Counted from the stretch's first letter, positions 28,255 through 39,201 are shown. The stretch is DNA of 64,000 nt from Caballeronia hypogeia (GCF_001544875.2 NZ_FCOA02000001.1:248001-312000); one strand, 5' to 3'. Translations and numbers: made by a program. The notes: generated by a model not told the origin, from the letters alone.

Positions 28255-28665
28255 GTTACATCGCGCGTATTCGCGGCCTGGTCCGCGGAGCATAGCGAAA
28301 CCCGCCGCCGGAGGGCGGCGGAATAGATTCGAAGAGTTCCTCGGAATTTCTGAAACGCCCGATTCGGGCATGTACCGAACCGAAGCCGCCCAGCTTGGCG
28401 GCTTTTTTGTTGGATTTTCGCAGTAGCGCGCGACAAGCCATTGATTTTCAGGGCTTTGTCCTGCACATTTGATTCGCTGACGGAGCCATGGCGCGGCGCA
28501 CCATCCGCGCGGGGCCTGTTCTATAATGATCCGGTTATTCGAAGTCGTACGACACAAACGCTGCAGGGAGCGCCGCCAGCGCACTTTCCGTTTCATCATC
28601 GCCGTGAGCGCTTTCAGACAGCAGCCACGATGAGGAGCTATCAGGCCACGCATCTGCCTGCCAAC
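28255..28665. promoter_or_regulatory. hpf-ptsN intergenic region with terminator and -10 box
   Basis: 411 bp. It contains a hairpin CCGCCGCC-GGAG-GGCGGCGG at 28302-28321, the terminator at 28383-28408, and a consensus -10 TATAAT at 28522-28527 without a recognisable -35, which could drive ptsN-hprK-rapZ. No convincing gene was found. Confidence 0.45.
28383..28408 (+). terminator. Rho-independent terminator after hpf
   Basis: AAGCCGCC-CAGCTT-GGCGGC followed by six T residues; about 130 bases beyond the hpf stop codon. Confidence 0.88.
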
Positions 28666-29121
28666 ATGAATCGTTTAGCCAAATTTCTTCCCATCGAGAA
28701 CGTTGTTCTCGGACTGTCCGTTACCAGCAAGAAACGCGTCTTCGAGCAAGCGGGCCTGATCTTCGAGAATCAGAACGGCGTGGCCCGCAGCACCGTCACC
28801 GACAATCTCTTCGCTCGTGAGCGCCTCGGCTCGACCGGGCTGGGCGAAGGCGTCGCGATCCCGCACGGCCGCATCAAGGGACTGAAGCAACCGCTCGCCG
28901 CGTTCGTGCGTCTGGCCGAGCCGGTCGCGTTCGAATCTCCCGACGGCCAGCCTGTCTCCCTCCTGATCTTCCTGCTCGTGCCGGAGCAGGCTACCCAGCA
29001 GCATCTGGAGATCCTGTCCGAGATCGCACAACTGCTGTCCGACAGCGAGGCGCGCGAGCGTCTGCACAAGGAAGAAAATCGTGAAGCGCTTTATCAAGTG
29101 CTCACGCAATGGCAACCGTAA
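28666..29121 (+). CDS. ptsN: PTS IIA-like nitrogen-regulatory protein (EIIA-Ntr)
   Basis: 151 residues, PTS EIIA type-2 fold. The phospho-acceptor His is in 'GVAIPHGRIKGLKQPLAAF'. Part of the nitrogen PTS (PtsP-NPr-EIIA-Ntr), which regulates K+ transport, sigma-54 output and stress rather than moving sugar. The start 'MNRLAKFLPIENVV' matches the family; an upstream in-frame extension has no support. hprK begins about 190 bases downstream. Confidence 0.95.
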   Translation: MNRLAKFLPIENVVLGLSVTSKKRVFEQAGLIFENQNGVARSTVTDNLFARERLGSTGLGEGVAIPHGRIKGLKQPLAAFVRLAEPVAFESPDGQPVSLLIFLLVPEQATQQHLEILSEIAQLLSDSEARERLHKEENREALYQVLTQWQP

Positions 29122-29307
29122 TAGCTCCACGAACACGGCGAAGCGCGTCTTCAGCCCGTCCCGCCTCGCTATCGGGCCTTCGGGGCGCCTCGCTTACGCG
29201 AAGCTTCTAGGGCACAATCGGTAACACGCAGCGCCATGCGGCGAACCGGAGCGGCCCGCTTCGGCGCGCGTCGTGCTGCTCCCGGCTTCCTTCGGAGTTC
29301 CGGCCTC

Positions 29308-30276
29308 ATGGATACGTCCAGCATCAACGCCCAAAGTATTTTCGACGACAACGCCGCCGCCTTGAAGCTCAGCTGGCTCACGGGGCACGAGGGCTGGGAA
29401 CGAGGCTTTTCGAGCGAAACGGTCGCGAACGCGACATCGAGCGCCGACCTCGTCGGCCACCTGAACCTGATTCACCCGAACCGTATCCAGGTGCTCGGCG
29501 ACGCCGAGATCAATTATTACCAGCGCCAGTCCGACGAAGACCGCTCGCGCCATATGGCCGAACTGATCGCTCTCGAGCCGCCGTTTCTGGTGGTCGCGGG
29601 CGAAGTCGGCGCGCCGCCGGAACTCGTTTTGCGCTGCACGCGCTCGTCCACGCCGCTCTTCACCACGCGTATGTCGGCGGCGGCGGTCATCGACAGTCTG
29701 CGCGCCTACATGTCGCGCATTCTCGCGCCGCGCGCCACGCTGCACGGCGTGTTCATCGATATTCTCGGGATGGGCGTGCTGCTCACCGGCGACTCCGGTC
29801 TCGGCAAAAGCGAGCTCGGGCTGGAACTCATCAGCCGCGGCCATGGTCTCGTAGCGGATGACGCAGTCGATTTCGTGCGTCTCGGCCCGGATTTCGTCGA
29901 AGGCCGCTGCCCGCCTCTCTTGCAAAATCTGCTGGAAGTGCGCGGCCTGGGCCTGCTCGACATCAAGACGATCTTCGGCGAAACCGCCGTGCGGCGGAAG
30001 ATGAAACTGAAGCTGATCGTGCAACTCGTGCGCCGGCCGGACGGTGAATTCCAGCGGCTGCCGCTGGAAAGCCAGACCGTCGACGTGCTCGGCCTGCCGA
30101 TCAGCAAGGTGACGATTCAGGTGGCGGCGGGCCGCAACCTCGCAGTGCTGGTCGAGGCGGCGGTACGCAATACGATCCTGCAACTGCGTGGCATCGACAC
30201 GTTGCGCGACTTCATGGATCGTCAGCGGCTGGCCATGCAGGACCCGGACAGCCAGTTTCCCGGCAAGCTGATCTGA
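29308..30276 (+). CDS. hprK: HPr kinase/phosphorylase
   Basis: 322 residues. An N-terminal Mur-ligase-like domain is followed by the kinase domain with Walker [10 protein letters not shown] (about 155-163) and the HprK signature '[19 protein letters not shown]'. The enzyme phosphorylates and dephosphorylates a Ser on HPr-type proteins, in Proteobacteria probably tuning the nitrogen PTS. ATG 29308 precedes the conserved N-terminus. It lies between ptsN and rapZ, the standard betaproteobacterial order. Confidence 0.96.
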   Translation: MDTSSINAQSIFDDNAAALKLSWLTGHEGWERGFSSETVANATSSADLVGHLNLIHPNRIQVLGDAEINYYQRQSDEDRSRHMAELIALEPPFLVVAGEVGAPPELVLRCTRSSTPLFTTRMSAAAVIDSLRAYMSRILAPRATLHGVFIDILGMGVLLTGDSGLGKSELGLELISRGHGLVADDAVDFVRLGPDFVEGRCPPLLQNLLEVRGLGLLDIKTIFGETAVRRKMKLKLIVQLVRRPDGEFQRLPLESQTVDVLGLPISKVTIQVAAGRNLAVLVEAAVRNTILQLRGIDTLRDFMDRQRLAMQDPDSQFPGKLI

Positions 30277-30358
30277 GCGCGCATTCCGGAACGTCGAGCG
30301 CGTCGGATCGGATCGGGCTCAGGTGCTAAGCTTAGATAAAGCGAAACTCCCAAGACCC

Positions 30359-31255
30359 ATGCGTATCATCCTGATCACCGGCATTTCCGGTTCCGGCAAG
30401 TCCGTCGCACTGAACGCCCTCGAAGACGGCGGCTACTACTGCGTCGACAATCTTCCGCCGCGCTTTCTGCCCGAGCTCGCCGCCTATCTCGCGAAGGAAG
30501 GCCAAACGCGCGCGGCGGTCGCGATCGACGCTCGTTCGAGCCTCTCGCTCGACGAAGTGCCGGCCATCATCAACAAGCTCTCGGCCGAATTCGACCTGCG
30601 CGTGCTGTTCCTCAACGCGAGCACGCAGTCGCTGATCCAGCGCTTCTCCGAAACACGTCGTCGTCACCCGCTGTCCGGTTCGTCGATGCACGAGGCCGAT
30701 GTTGGCGTGCTGAACTCGCTCGCGGAAGCGATCGAGCGCGAGCGTGAGCTGGTCGCGGGTCTCGCCGAGTACGGCCATCAGATCGACACCAGCAATCTGC
30801 GCGCGAACGTGCTGCGCGCGTGGGTGAAACGCTTCGTCGAGACCGACGCCGCCGACCTCACGCTGATGTTCGAATCGTTCGGCTTCAAGCGCGGCGTGCC
30901 GCTCGACGCCGATCTCGTGTTCGACGTGCGCACCCTGCCCAATCCGTATTACGACCGCGAACTGCGCCCATTCACCGGCCTCGACAAGCCGATCATCGAT
31001 TTCCTCTCGGCGCAGCCGCTGGTGGGCGAGATGATCGCCGACATCGGTACGTTCGTCGGCAAATGGCTGCCGCGTTTTCGCGACGACAACCGCAGCTATC
31101 TCACCGTCGCGATCGGCTGCACAGGCGGCCAGCATCGCTCGGTATTCATCGCAGAGGCGCTTGCCGCGCGCTTTCGCGAGAAGGCGAATGTGATCGTGCG
31201 GCATCGTGACGCGCCCATCCCGATGGATGAAAGCGCGGCTCACACGCGAACCTGA
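30359..31255 (+). CDS. rapZ: RNase adapter / nucleotide-binding protein RapZ
   Basis: 298 residues. An N-terminal P-loop '[16 protein letters not shown]' and a C-terminal domain with '[19 protein letters not shown]' match RapZ (YvcJ). In E. coli it presents sRNA GlmZ to RNase E and senses GlcN6P; GlmY/GlmZ are not known from this lineage, so the target here may differ. The start at 30359 (MRIILITG) is the family start; an in-frame GTG at 30323 is an alternative. An aminosugar catabolic cluster is present elsewhere in the window. Confidence 0.95.
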   Translation: MRIILITGISGSGKSVALNALEDGGYYCVDNLPPRFLPELAAYLAKEGQTRAAVAIDARSSLSLDEVPAIINKLSAEFDLRVLFLNASTQSLIQRFSETRRRHPLSGSSMHEADVGVLNSLAEAIERERELVAGLAEYGHQIDTSNLRANVLRAWVKRFVETDAADLTLMFESFGFKRGVPLDADLVFDVRTLPNPYYDRELRPFTGLDKPIIDFLSAQPLVGEMIADIGTFVGKWLPRFRDDNRSYLTVAIGCTGGQHRSVFIAEALAARFREKANVIVRHRDAPIPMDESAAHTRT

Positions 31256-31289
31256 TCGCCGCGCCGGCGGTCCACCCTGGAGGGGCGCG

Positions 31290-31931
31290 ATGTCCTCGAA
31301 TCCCGCGAATCCTGTTCTGGCCGACTTGCCGCTGTTCCCGCTTCACACTGTGCTGTTCCCCGGCGGCCTGCTGCCGCTGAAGATTTTCGAGGCGCGCTAT
31401 CTGGACATGGCGCGCGAATGCCTGCGCGAGCAAACGCCCTTCGGCGTGTGTCTTCTGAAAAGCGGGCACGAGGTGGCGTCGCCGGGCGATCCGTCGGTGC
31501 CGGAAAGCGTCGGCTGCCTGGCGGAAATCTCCGAATGCGATGTCGATACTTTCGGCCTTCTGCTAGTCCAGGCGCGCGGCACCGCGCGTTTCAAGCTGAC
31601 CGATCATCGCGTGGAGCCGAGCAACCTGCTCGTCGGCTCGGCGGAGTTGCTGGGCGAGGATCGGCCGCTGCAGGGCGTCGAGGCGCTCGCCAAGTTCGGC
31701 GCGTGCGCGGAGGTGCTGGAGCGCATCGTCGACACGATCAAGGAGCGCGAGCCGCAGAACCTTCCGTTCGTCGAGCCGTTTCTTTACGACGATCCCAGCT
31801 GGGTCTCAAACCGCCTGTCCGAAATCCTGCCGATTCCAATGCGCGCTCGCCAGAAGCTCATGGAGTTGATGGACGCGGGCGCGCGCATCGACGTGGTGCA
31901 TCACTACATGCAGCATCATCAACTGCTTTAA
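31290..31931 (+). CDS. Lon N-terminal-like (LON substrate-binding domain) protein
   Basis: 213 residues consisting of a LON_substr_bdg (PUA-like) domain without ATPase or protease domain: 'LPLFPLHTVLFPGGLLPLKIFEARYLDM', then 'GTARFKL' and a helical C-terminal part ending in 'VHHYMQHHQLL'. Free-standing versions (YcaN/Crbn-like) are widespread and of unknown function. The ATG at 31290 follows GGAGGGG. The 3' end overlaps convergent mutY by four bases. Confidence 0.9.
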   Translation: MSSNPANPVLADLPLFPLHTVLFPGGLLPLKIFEARYLDMARECLREQTPFGVCLLKSGHEVASPGDPSVPESVGCLAEISECDVDTFGLLLVQARGTARFKLTDHRVEPSNLLVGSAELLGEDRPLQGVEALAKFGACAEVLERIVDTIKEREPQNLPFVEPFLYDDPSWVSNRLSEILPIPMRARQKLMELMDAGARIDVVHHYMQHHQLL

Positions 31932-32989
31932 ATCAGCGATCCGGCGAGTGCGTCGAGCAGCTTGCGCACTGGAGCCGGCACACCATACGCGTCGATACGT
32001 GCGAGCGGCGCCCAGACGGTTTCGGTATCCGTCGCCTCGCGGGCCGGGCCACGCGCCTCGCCCAGGCGCGGCTCGATGTCCAGCTTGAAGTGCGTGAACG
32101 TATGTGAAAGCGGTGCGAGACGTTGCAATGGCTCCGCACCCCCGAGATTCAACGCGACTTCGGCCAGCGCGCCTTCGTCCGCCGCTTCAGGCAGGCTCCA
32201 CAAACCACCCCAGATGCCCGTCGGCGGGCGCTTCTGCAAAAGGATCGAGTCGCCGTCGGTCAGCACGAGCATCCACGTCTTGCGCGTCGGCACCGCTTTC
32301 TTCGGGCGCGCGGCGGGCAATTCGCGCTGACGTCCTTCGATATTCGCCACGCAATCCGGCGCGAACGGGCAGCGCGCGCAATCCGGCCTGCCGCGCACGC
32401 ACAAGGTTGCGCCGAGGTCCATCAAACCTTGCGTGTACGCGGTCACTTCGTCCTTGTTCGCGGCGTCGGGCAACAACGATTCCGCGAGCTTCCACATCGC
32501 GCTTTCGACTTTCTTTTCCCCCGGAAATCCCGCGACGCCGAACACGCGCGCGAGCACGCGCTTCACATTGCCGTCGAGGATCGTCGCGCGCGCGGCGAAC
32601 GCGAACGACGCGATCGCCGCCGCAGTCGATCGACCGATGCCCGGAAGCTCCGCGAGTTCATCGACAGTTTGCGGGAACGCTCCGCCGTGCTCGTGCGCGA
32701 CCACCTGCGCGCAGCGATGCAGATTGCGCGCGCGCGAGTAGTAGCCGAGACCGGCCCACAGCGCCATTACGTCGTCGATAGGTGCGTCCGCGAGCGCGGT
32801 CACCGTCGGAAAACGATCGAGAAAGCGCGCGTAGTACGGAATGACCGTGGAGACCTGCGTCTGCTGCAGCATGATCTCCGAGAGCCAGATGCGGTATGCG
32901 TCGCGCGTGTTTTGCCACGGCAGGTCGTGGCGGCCGTGAATACGTTGCCACGCGATGAGGCGCGACGAGAAATCGGTGAGTGCGAGCAT
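31928..32989 (-). CDS. mutY: adenine DNA glycosylase
   Basis: 353 residues. It removes adenine mispaired with 8-oxoG. The HhH-GPD domain contains 'SEIMLQQTQVSTVIPYY' (catalytic Glu), helix-hairpin-helix 'LPGIGRSTAAAIASFAF' and the catalytic Asp in 'ILDGNVKRVLARVFG'. The [4Fe-4S] ligands are in CVRGRPDCARCPFAPDC. A C-terminal MutT-like 8-oxoG-recognition domain (about 230-350) has 'GGLWSLPE' and 'LSHTFTHFKLDI'. It is adjacent to mutM, another enzyme of the GO repair system, with a 10-base gap. Confidence 0.97.
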   Translation of the reverse strand: MLALTDFSSRLIAWQRIHGRHDLPWQNTRDAYRIWLSEIMLQQTQVSTVIPYYARFLDRFPTVTALADAPIDDVMALWAGLGYYSRARNLHRCAQVVAHEHGGAFPQTVDELAELPGIGRSTAAAIASFAFAARATILDGNVKRVLARVFGVAGFPGEKKVESAMWKLAESLLPDAANKDEVTAYTQGLMDLGATLCVRGRPDCARCPFAPDCVANIEGRQRELPAARPKKAVPTRKTWMLVLTDGDSILLQKRPPTGIWGGLWSLPEAADEGALAEVALNLGGAEPLQRLAPLSHTFTHFKLDIEPRLGEARGPAREATDTETVWAPLARIDAYGVPAPVRKLLDALAGSLI

Positions 32990-32998
32990 CGGAAGTAA

Positions 32999-33829
32999 TT
33001 AGCGCTGGCAGCGCGGACAGAAATAGGTCGAGCGTTGCCCCTGAACAATCTGTTTGATCGCGGTGCCGCAGACGTGGCACGGCAGGCCCGCGCGATCATA
33101 GACGAAATAGTCGAGCTGGAAATAGCCCGACTCGCCATTGCTGCCGACGAAATCGCGCAGCGTGCTGCCGCCCTTGTCGATGGCCGCCGCGAGCGTCACG
33201 CGCACCGCATCAGCGAGCAGGTCATAGCGCACGAGCGAGATGCGCCCGGCGGCTGTCGTCGGCCGGATGCCCGCGCGAAACAGACTCTCCGATGCATAGA
33301 TATTGCCCACGCCCACGACGATCCCGCCCGCGAGCAGCGCCTGTTTGACGGACACTTTGCGCCCGCGTGTCTCGCGAAACAGAAGCGCGCCGGAGAATTC
33401 CGGCGAAAACGGCTCGACGCCGAGACTCGCAAGCAGTGGATGATCGAGCACGTCGCCATCCGAACGCGGATGCCAGAGGATCGCCCCGAAACGACGAGGA
33501 TCGCGAAAGCGCAGGATGAAGTCGTCGAACACGATATCGACGTGATCGTGCTTCGCCGCTTCCGGCGGTTTCGGCACATGGCGCAGCACTCGCAGCGTGC
33601 CCGTCATGCCGAGATGGACGATCAGCCATCCTTCGACGGTCTCGAACAACAGATACTTGCCGCGCCGCTCGACCTTCTCGATTTTCAGATGCCCGAGCGT
33701 CTTCGGCAGATGCTTCGGGATGGGCCAGCGCAAGGCCGGCGTGCGCACGTCGACATGCTCGACGCGCCTTCCGGCGACATAGGGTTCGATTCCCCGTCGG
33801 GTGACTTCTACTTCCGGCAGTTCGGGCAT
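32999..33829 (-). CDS. mutM: formamidopyrimidine-DNA glycosylase
   Basis: 276 residues. It excises 8-oxoguanine and FaPy lesions with beta/delta lyase activity. The mature N-terminus '[12 protein letters not shown]' provides the catalytic Pro and Glu. The H2TH region holds '[16 protein letters not shown]', and the C-terminal zinc finger has CHVCGT...YFCPRCQR. The start at 33829 is fixed by the need for Pro at residue 2; a longer frame to 33931 is non-homologous. It is directly upstream of mutY on the same strand and divergent from the TPR gene. Confidence 0.98.
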   Translation of the reverse strand: MPELPEVEVTRRGIEPYVAGRRVEHVDVRTPALRWPIPKHLPKTLGHLKIEKVERRGKYLLFETVEGWLIVHLGMTGTLRVLRHVPKPPEAAKHDHVDIVFDDFILRFRDPRRFGAILWHPRSDGDVLDHPLLASLGVEPFSPEFSGALLFRETRGRKVSVKQALLAGGIVVGVGNIYASESLFRAGIRPTTAAGRISLVRYDLLADAVRVTLAAAIDKGGSTLRDFVGSNGESGYFQLDYFVYDRAGLPCHVCGTAIKQIVQGQRSTYFCPRCQR

Positions 33830-33914
33830 TTTTCTGGAGAGAGACTTGCAGGGGCGAGTGTGCCGGTATTTTAGCGACCGCGTTACAATCGACCGAAACA
33901 TCGTCTGGATTTCC

Positions 33915-35774
33915 ATGAACCCGTTCGTCATGAAGCTTTTTGCGAAGCGTCAAGCCGGTCTGGCGCATTCGTTCACCATGCCCATGTCGCGGATCGCAGG
34001 CGCCGTCGCGATCGCGATGGCCGCGCTTTCGTTCGCCCCCGCCTACGCTCAGGACCCCGGTTCGTCATCCGCTCCAAGCGCTGACGATCAGGCCGACGCG
34101 CAAAACGCAGCCGACTTGCTGACCGCGCCCGTGAGCGGCGCGGAGGCTCAGGATCTGCCGAACATCGCAATGTCCAGCCAGATCGTGTTCCAGGTTCTGG
34201 CAGCCGAAGTCGCGTTGCAGCGCGGCCAGCCGGCGCCCGCATTCCAGACATATCTCGCCCTCGCCCGCGACACGCACGATCCGCGTTTCGCGCAGCGCGC
34301 AACCGAAATCGCCATCGCGGCGCAGAGCCCGAACGACGCGCTAACATCGGCGCAACTCTGGCAACAGTTCGCGCCTCATTCGGAGCGCGCGGCGCAGTTG
34401 AGCGCATCGCTGCTGATCGTCGCCGGCAAGCCGGACGACGCGAAACCCACGCTCGAGCGGGAACTCGCGAAGGTCGCGCCGGAACAGCGCGGCGACGCTA
34501 TTCTGTCACTGCAAACATTGCTCGCGCGCGGCCCGAACCGCGTCGGCGGTTTGAACGTGCTTAAAGATCTGACGAAAAACGATCTGGACCGGCCGGAGAC
34601 GCAGCTTGCGCTCGCGCGCCAGCAACTGGTCGCAGACGATCCGCCGGGCGCGAAAGCATCGCTGGAAAAAGCGCTGCAACTCAAGCCGGACTATTTGCCC
34701 GCCGCGCTGACGCTCGCGCGCATGGGTCCGGAAGAACGCAACGAGGGCATTTCCTCGTTCGAGAAGTATCTCCAGAAGAACCCGAAATCGCATGACGCAC
34801 GGCTCGCGCTCGCGCAGTTGTACCTGTCGGCCGACCGGCTCGACGACGCGCAGAAGCAGTTCGAGATCATGCGCAAGAACGACCCGAAGGACCTGACGCC
34901 GTTGATGGCGCTCGCGCTCATCAACATCCAGAAGAAGCAGTTCGATAAGGCTCAGGACTTTCTGAATCTCTACGCGAAAACGGCGGAGAGCACGCCGGGC
35001 GCGGACCCGGGACAGGCGTATATCTATCTCGCGCAACTCGCGCTGGAGCAGAAGAACGACGCCGCCGCGAGCCAGTGGCTCGACAAGATTCCGCGCACGA
35101 GCCAGCAATACTTGCCCGCGCAGGTCACGCGCGCGCAGTTGCTCGCGAAGCAGGGCAAGGTCGACGACGCACGCGCGCTGCTCGGCAGCCTGCAAAGCTC
35201 CGATCCGCGCGATCTCGCGATGCTCGCGCGCACCGACTCGGCGATCCTGTTCGAGGCGCATCGCTACAAGGAAGCGGAAGCGAACCTCGCAAAGGCCGTC
35301 GCCGCGTTCCCCGACGATCCCGATCTCGTCTACGACTACGCGATGGCCGCGGAAAAGAACGGCCACTACGACGTCATGGAGACCCAGTTGCGCACGCTGA
35401 TGCGCACGCAGCCGAACAATCCGCAGGCGTACAACGCGCTGGGCTACTCGCTCGTCGATCGCAATCAGCGGCTCGACGAAGCGGTGAAGCTGATCGAAAA
35501 GGCGGTTTCGCTCGCGCCGAACGATGCGTTCATCATGGACAGTCTGGGCTGGGCGCGTTTCCGTCAGGGCAATTCGGCCGAGGCGGAGAAGATTCTCAAG
35601 AACGCCTATAACCTTCAGCCGAACGCCGAAATCGGCGCGCACCTGGGCGAGGTCCAGTGGAAGTCGGGTCAGCAGGATCAGGCGCGCGCCACGTGGCGGC
35701 AAGCGCAAAAGCTCGAACCCGACAACGACACGCTCCTCAAAACGCTGAAACGACTCCAGGTAAACGATCTTTGA
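33915..35774 (+). CDS. exported tetratricopeptide-repeat protein
   Basis: 619 residues with an N-terminal signal region ending in 'APAYAQ', then numerous TPR units ('[24 protein letters not shown]', '[42 protein letters not shown]', '[24 protein letters not shown]'). Such periplasmic TPR proteins act as scaffolds; in this genomic position (before lolB) a role in outer-membrane lipoprotein or envelope assembly is plausible but unproven. Its stop overlaps the lolB start by one base, so the two are translationally coupled. Confidence 0.88.
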   Translation: MNPFVMKLFAKRQAGLAHSFTMPMSRIAGAVAIAMAALSFAPAYAQDPGSSSAPSADDQADAQNAADLLTAPVSGAEAQDLPNIAMSSQIVFQVLAAEVALQRGQPAPAFQTYLALARDTHDPRFAQRATEIAIAAQSPNDALTSAQLWQQFAPHSERAAQLSASLLIVAGKPDDAKPTLERELAKVAPEQRGDAILSLQTLLARGPNRVGGLNVLKDLTKNDLDRPETQLALARQQLVADDPPGAKASLEKALQLKPDYLPAALTLARMGPEERNEGISSFEKYLQKNPKSHDARLALAQLYLSADRLDDAQKQFEIMRKNDPKDLTPLMALALINIQKKQFDKAQDFLNLYAKTAESTPGADPGQAYIYLAQLALEQKNDAAASQWLDKIPRTSQQYLPAQVTRAQLLAKQGKVDDARALLGSLQSSDPRDLAMLARTDSAILFEAHRYKEAEANLAKAVAAFPDDPDLVYDYAMAAEKNGHYDVMETQLRTLMRTQPNNPQAYNALGYSLVDRNQRLDEAVKLIEKAVSLAPNDAFIMDSLGWARFRQGNSAEAEKILKNAYNLQPNAEIGAHLGEVQWKSGQQDQARATWRQAQKLEPDNDTLLKTLKRLQVNDL

Positions 35775-36400
35775 TGGCAATCGATTCCCTTACCGGCGCA
35801 TCGCTTCGACGCGGTGCGCTCGGCATCGCCGCGGCGGCCGTGCTGGTCCTTTCCGGTTGCGCGCTGCAACCGCGCGTGCCGACCACGACGAGCGCGAGCA
35901 CCTCGCTCGCCACGCAGACCGCTCGTGAATATCACGGGCGTTTCGCCGTGCAGTACAACGACCAGAACGGCACGCAGCGCAACGCCTACGGCAACTTCGA
36001 CTGGCAGGAAACGGGCGATACCGTCACGCTGCAACTGCGCAATCCGCTCGGCCAGACGATGGCGATCGTCACCTCGTCGCCGGCGCTCGCCACGCTCGAA
36101 TTGCCGAACCGGCAGCCAGTGAGCGCAGATAACGTGTCGCAACTGATGCAGAACACGCTCGGCTTCGCGCTTCCGGTGGAAGGGCTGCGCTACTGGCTCC
36201 AGCCGTCCGCGGCGCCGTCGTCACGCGCGCAGACGACACTCGATCCGGAAGCCGGCAACGGCCGTCCGAAGGAAATCAAGCAGGACGGGTGGACGATCGA
36301 CTATCTGGCCTATGCCGATGCGCCCGCCACCGGCGTGAAGCGCGTCAATCTCACGCGCAACGAACCGCCGCTCGACATCAAGCTGGTGCTCGATCAATAA
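35774..36400 (+). CDS. lolB: outer-membrane lipoprotein LolB
   Basis: 208 residues, itself a lipoprotein: signal peptide with lipobox LSGC (Cys about 31). The LolA/LolB half-barrel is marked by 'EYHGRFAVQYND', 'GNFDWQETGDTVTLQLRNPLGQ' and a C-terminal 'RVNLTRNEPPLDIKLVLDQ'. It receives lipoproteins from LolA and inserts them in the outer membrane. The start overlaps the TPR gene's stop; ispE follows after 18 bases, the conserved lolB-ispE order. Confidence 0.93.
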   Translation: MAIDSLTGASLRRGALGIAAAAVLVLSGCALQPRVPTTTSASTSLATQTAREYHGRFAVQYNDQNGTQRNAYGNFDWQETGDTVTLQLRNPLGQTMAIVTSSPALATLELPNRQPVSADNVSQLMQNTLGFALPVEGLRYWLQPSAAPSSRAQTTLDPEAGNGRPKEIKQDGWTIDYLAYADAPATGVKRVNLTRNEPPLDIKLVLDQ

Positions 36401-36418
36401 CCTCGCTTGGCTCATCGC

Positions 36419-37300
36419 ATGTCTTCATCGAACGAATCGCTCCGCGACTGTCTCGCGCCGGCGAAGCTGAATCTGTTCCTGCACATCACGGGCCGTCGTC
36501 CGGATGGCTATCACTCGCTGCAGACCGTCTTCCAGTTGCTCGACTGGGGCGATCGCCTGCACTTCACGCGCCGCGACGACGGCGTCATCACGCGTAAAAC
36601 GGACGTTCCCGGCGTTGCCGAAGCCGACGATCTCGTCGTGCGGGCCGCGCGATTGCTGCAGCAGCATACGGGCGCGAAGTACGGCGTGGAGATCGAGATC
36701 GACAAGCGACTGCCCATGGGGGCGGGCCTGGGTGGAGGCAGTTCCGACGCGGCCACGACACTTCTGGCGTTAAATCGTCTCTGGGGTGTTGATCTTTCGC
36801 GTGAGATTCTGCAGAATCTCGGCCTGCAACTCGGCGCGGACGTGCCGTTTTTTGTCTTCGGGCAAAATGCTTTCGCAGAAGGAGTGGGCGAAGCGCTGCA
36901 GGCGGTGAATCTGCCTCGACGTTTCTTCCTGGTGGTGAATCCTGCTGTGCACGTTCCGACCGCAGCGATTTTCTCCGAAAAAAGCTTGACACGGGATACG
37001 AAAGTCGTAACAATAGCGGACTTCCTAGTGCAGAAAACGTCAGACGCTAATTGGCCTGACGGCTTCGGTCGAAACGACATGCAAGCAGTTGTAGCTGGGA
37101 AGTACGCGGAAGTTGCAAAGGTGCTCGAGTGGTTTTCCAATCTCGCACCGGCGCGAATGACCGGATCTGGAGCAAGCGTGTTCGCCGCTTTCGCCAGCCG
37201 AGCCGAAGCAGAAATGGCGCAAGCCAAGCTGCCGGCAAGCTGGAAGAGCGTGGTGACAGCAAGTCTGGATTCTCATCCTCTCTTCGCTTTCGCGTCATAA
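36419..37300 (+). CDS. ispE: 4-diphosphocytidyl-2-C-methyl-D-erythritol kinase
   Basis: 293 residues, GHMP kinase of the MEP isoprenoid pathway. Motifs: '[21 protein letters not shown]' (substrate-binding Lys/Asn), the ATP loop '[20 protein letters not shown]', and the C-terminal '[14 protein letters not shown]'. The ATG at 36419 was preferred to an in-frame TTG at 36407. The second half of the gene is less GC-rich than its surroundings. It is followed by tRNA-Gln and prs. Confidence 0.97.
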   Translation: MSSSNESLRDCLAPAKLNLFLHITGRRPDGYHSLQTVFQLLDWGDRLHFTRRDDGVITRKTDVPGVAEADDLVVRAARLLQQHTGAKYGVEIEIDKRLPMGAGLGGGSSDAATTLLALNRLWGVDLSREILQNLGLQLGADVPFFVFGQNAFAEGVGEALQAVNLPRRFFLVVNPAVHVPTAAIFSEKSLTRDTKVVTIADFLVQKTSDANWPDGFGRNDMQAVVAGKYAEVAKVLEWFSNLAPARMTGSGASVFAAFASRAEAEMAQAKLPASWKSVVTASLDSHPLFAFAS

Positions 37301-37353
37301 GGTTTTGTTTTGTCGGTATGTCCTACACTTCCGGCAAGACTCAGAGTTAGTGT

Positions 37354-37430
37354 AGGGGAGTCGCCAAGTTGGTCAAGGCACCGGATTTTGATTCCGGCAT
37401 GCGAGGGTTCGAGTCCTTCCTCCCCTGCCA
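37354..37430 (+). tRNA. tRNA-Gln (anticodon TTG)
   Basis: 77 bases including an encoded CCA. The acceptor stem is AGGGGAG / CTCCCCT (A1-U72), with D-arm GCCAAGTTGGTCAAGGC, anticodon stem CCGGA/TCCGG around TTTTGAT (anticodon TTG), and T-arm GAGGG-TTCGAGT-CCTTC. The anticodon arm matches bacterial tRNA-Gln. It lies between ispE and prs, the conserved Burkholderiaceae position. Confidence 0.97.
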
Positions 37431-37478
37431 TTCTTTCTAGCAGTTATCTTCTCGCCCCCAGCCGCAGACAGGTGCACG

Positions 37479-38432
37479 ATGAGCAGTGACGGCCTGATGG
37501 TTTTTACTGGCAACGCAAATCCCGCGCTTGCCCAGGAAGTCGTCAAGATCCTTGGAATTCCTCTCGGCAAAGCGATGGTCAGCCGCTTCTCAGACGGCGA
37601 GATCATGGTCGAGATTCAGGAAAACGTTCGAGGCAAAGACGTATTCGTTCTGCAGTCCACCTGCGCCCCCACGAACGACAACCTGATGGAACTGATGATC
37701 ATGGTCGATGCGCTCAAGCGCGCATCCGCAGGCCGGATCACCGCAGCTATCCCCTACTTCGGCTATGCGCGCCAGGATCGCCGTCCGCGTTCTGCGCGAG
37801 TGGCCATCTCGGCGAAGGTCGTCGCGAACATGCTGGAAATTGCCGGCGTCGATCGCGTGATCACCATGGACCTTCACGCCGACCAGATTCAAGGCTTCTT
37901 CGACATTCCTGTCGACAACATCTACGCAACGCCCGTTCTGCTCGGCGATCTGCGCAAGCAGAATCATGACCATCTGCTGGTCGTGTCGCCGGACGTCGGT
38001 GGCGTGGTGCGCGCGCGTGCGCTCGCCAAGCAGCTGAACACGGACCTCGCGATCATCGACAAGCGTCGTCCGAAGGCGAACGTCGCCGAAGTAATGAACA
38101 TCATCGGTGAAGTCGAAGGCCGCACCTGCGTGATCATGGACGACATGGTCGATACCGCAGGCACGCTGTGCAAGGCCGCCCAAGTGCTGAAGGAACGTGG
38201 CGCCAAGCAGGTGTTCGCCTACGCGACACACCCGGTGCTCTCGGGTGGCGCGGCGGCGCGCATCACGGCGTCGGAGCTGGACGAACTGGTCGTCACGGAC
38301 ACGATTCCCCTCTCGGCTGAGTCGCTTGCGTGCGCGAAGATCCGTCCGCTGTCGAGCGCGGGTCTGCTCGCGGAGACGTTCTCCCGAATCCGGCGCGGCG
38401 ACTCGGTGATGTCGCTCTTCGCCGAAGGTTAA
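37479..38432 (+). CDS. prs: ribose-phosphate pyrophosphokinase
   Basis: 317 residues. It makes PRPP from ribose-5-phosphate and ATP, for purine, pyrimidine, His, Trp and NAD synthesis. Motifs: '[21 protein letters not shown]', '[10 protein letters not shown]', the divalent-metal segment '[18 protein letters not shown]', the flexible catalytic 'IDKRRPK' and PRPP loop '[13 protein letters not shown]'. It starts about 50 bases after tRNA-Gln and may share its transcript. A strong terminator follows. Confidence 0.98.
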   Translation: MSSDGLMVFTGNANPALAQEVVKILGIPLGKAMVSRFSDGEIMVEIQENVRGKDVFVLQSTCAPTNDNLMELMIMVDALKRASAGRITAAIPYFGYARQDRRPRSARVAISAKVVANMLEIAGVDRVITMDLHADQIQGFFDIPVDNIYATPVLLGDLRKQNHDHLLVVSPDVGGVVRARALAKQLNTDLAIIDKRRPKANVAEVMNIIGEVEGRTCVIMDDMVDTAGTLCKAAQVLKERGAKQVFAYATHPVLSGGAAARITASELDELVVTDTIPLSAESLACAKIRPLSSAGLLAETFSRIRRGDSVMSLFAEG

Positions 38433-38448
38433 ACAGAATTGAGCAAGG

Positions 38449-38475
38449 AACGCGAAGCACACGCTTCGCGTTTTT
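38449..38475 (+). terminator. Rho-independent terminator after prs
   Basis: AACGCGAAGC-ACAC-GCTTCGCGTT followed by TTT, 17 bases beyond the prs stop codon. Confidence 0.92.
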
Positions 38476-38583
38476 GCATGATCGATGCGAACGGACGAAG
38501 GTTCGCGTCGCTTGTTTTGGGATCACACCTTTTCGATGATCCCGGTTTCCCTGCCTGGTCGCGGGCAGATATAGGAGTCAAAC

Positions 38584-39201
38584 ATGAAAGTCGTCGCTTT
38601 CGAGCGTAGCAAGCAAGGTACGGGTGCGAGCCGCCGCCTGCGTAATTCGGGCAAGACCCCGGGTATCGTGTACGGCGTGGGTGCGGCCCCTCAACTGATC
38701 GAACTCGATCACAACGCCCTGTGGCACGCCCTGAAGAAAGAAGTTTTCCACTCGTCGATTCTCGACCTGGAAGTGGGCGGCAAGTCGCAACAGGTTCTGC
38801 TGCGCGACGTGCAATATCACCCGTTCAAGCAGTTCGTGCTGCACGTGGACTTCCAGCGCGTCGACGCGAAGAAGAAGCTGCACACCAAGGTGCCGCTGCA
38901 CTTCATGAACCAGGAAACCAACCCGGCCGTGAAGCTGTCGGGCGCGGTGATCTCGCACGTCGTGACGGAACTGGAAGTGGAATGCCTGCCGGCAGACCTG
39001 CCTGAGTTCCTGGAAATCGATCTGGCGAAGATCGAAGCCGGCCAGACGATGCACGCGAAGGACATTCCGCTGCCGAAGGGCGTGAGCCTGACGATTTCCG
39101 TCGAAGCGGAAAACCCGGTGGTGGCATCGGCGACCGTTCCGGCTGCTGTCGTGTCGGAAGCTGGCGAAGCTGCTGAAGGCGAAACGCCCGCAGCCGAGTA
39201 A
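38584..39201 (+). CDS. rplY: 50S ribosomal protein L25 (Ctc family)
   Basis: 205 residues, the long CTC form: an N-terminal 5S-rRNA-binding L25 domain (about 1-95; '[15 protein letters not shown]', '[18 protein letters not shown]') and a C-terminal TL5-like beta domain (about 100-190). The tail is Ala/Glu-rich. The ATG is preceded by ATAGGAG. It lies between prs and pth, as in most Proteobacteria. Confidence 0.97.
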   Translation: MKVVAFERSKQGTGASRRLRNSGKTPGIVYGVGAAPQLIELDHNALWHALKKEVFHSSILDLEVGGKSQQVLLRDVQYHPFKQFVLHVDFQRVDAKKKLHTKVPLHFMNQETNPAVKLSGAVISHVVTELEVECLPADLPEFLEIDLAKIEAGQTMHAKDIPLPKGVSLTISVEAENPVVASATVPAAVVSEAGEAAEGETPAAE

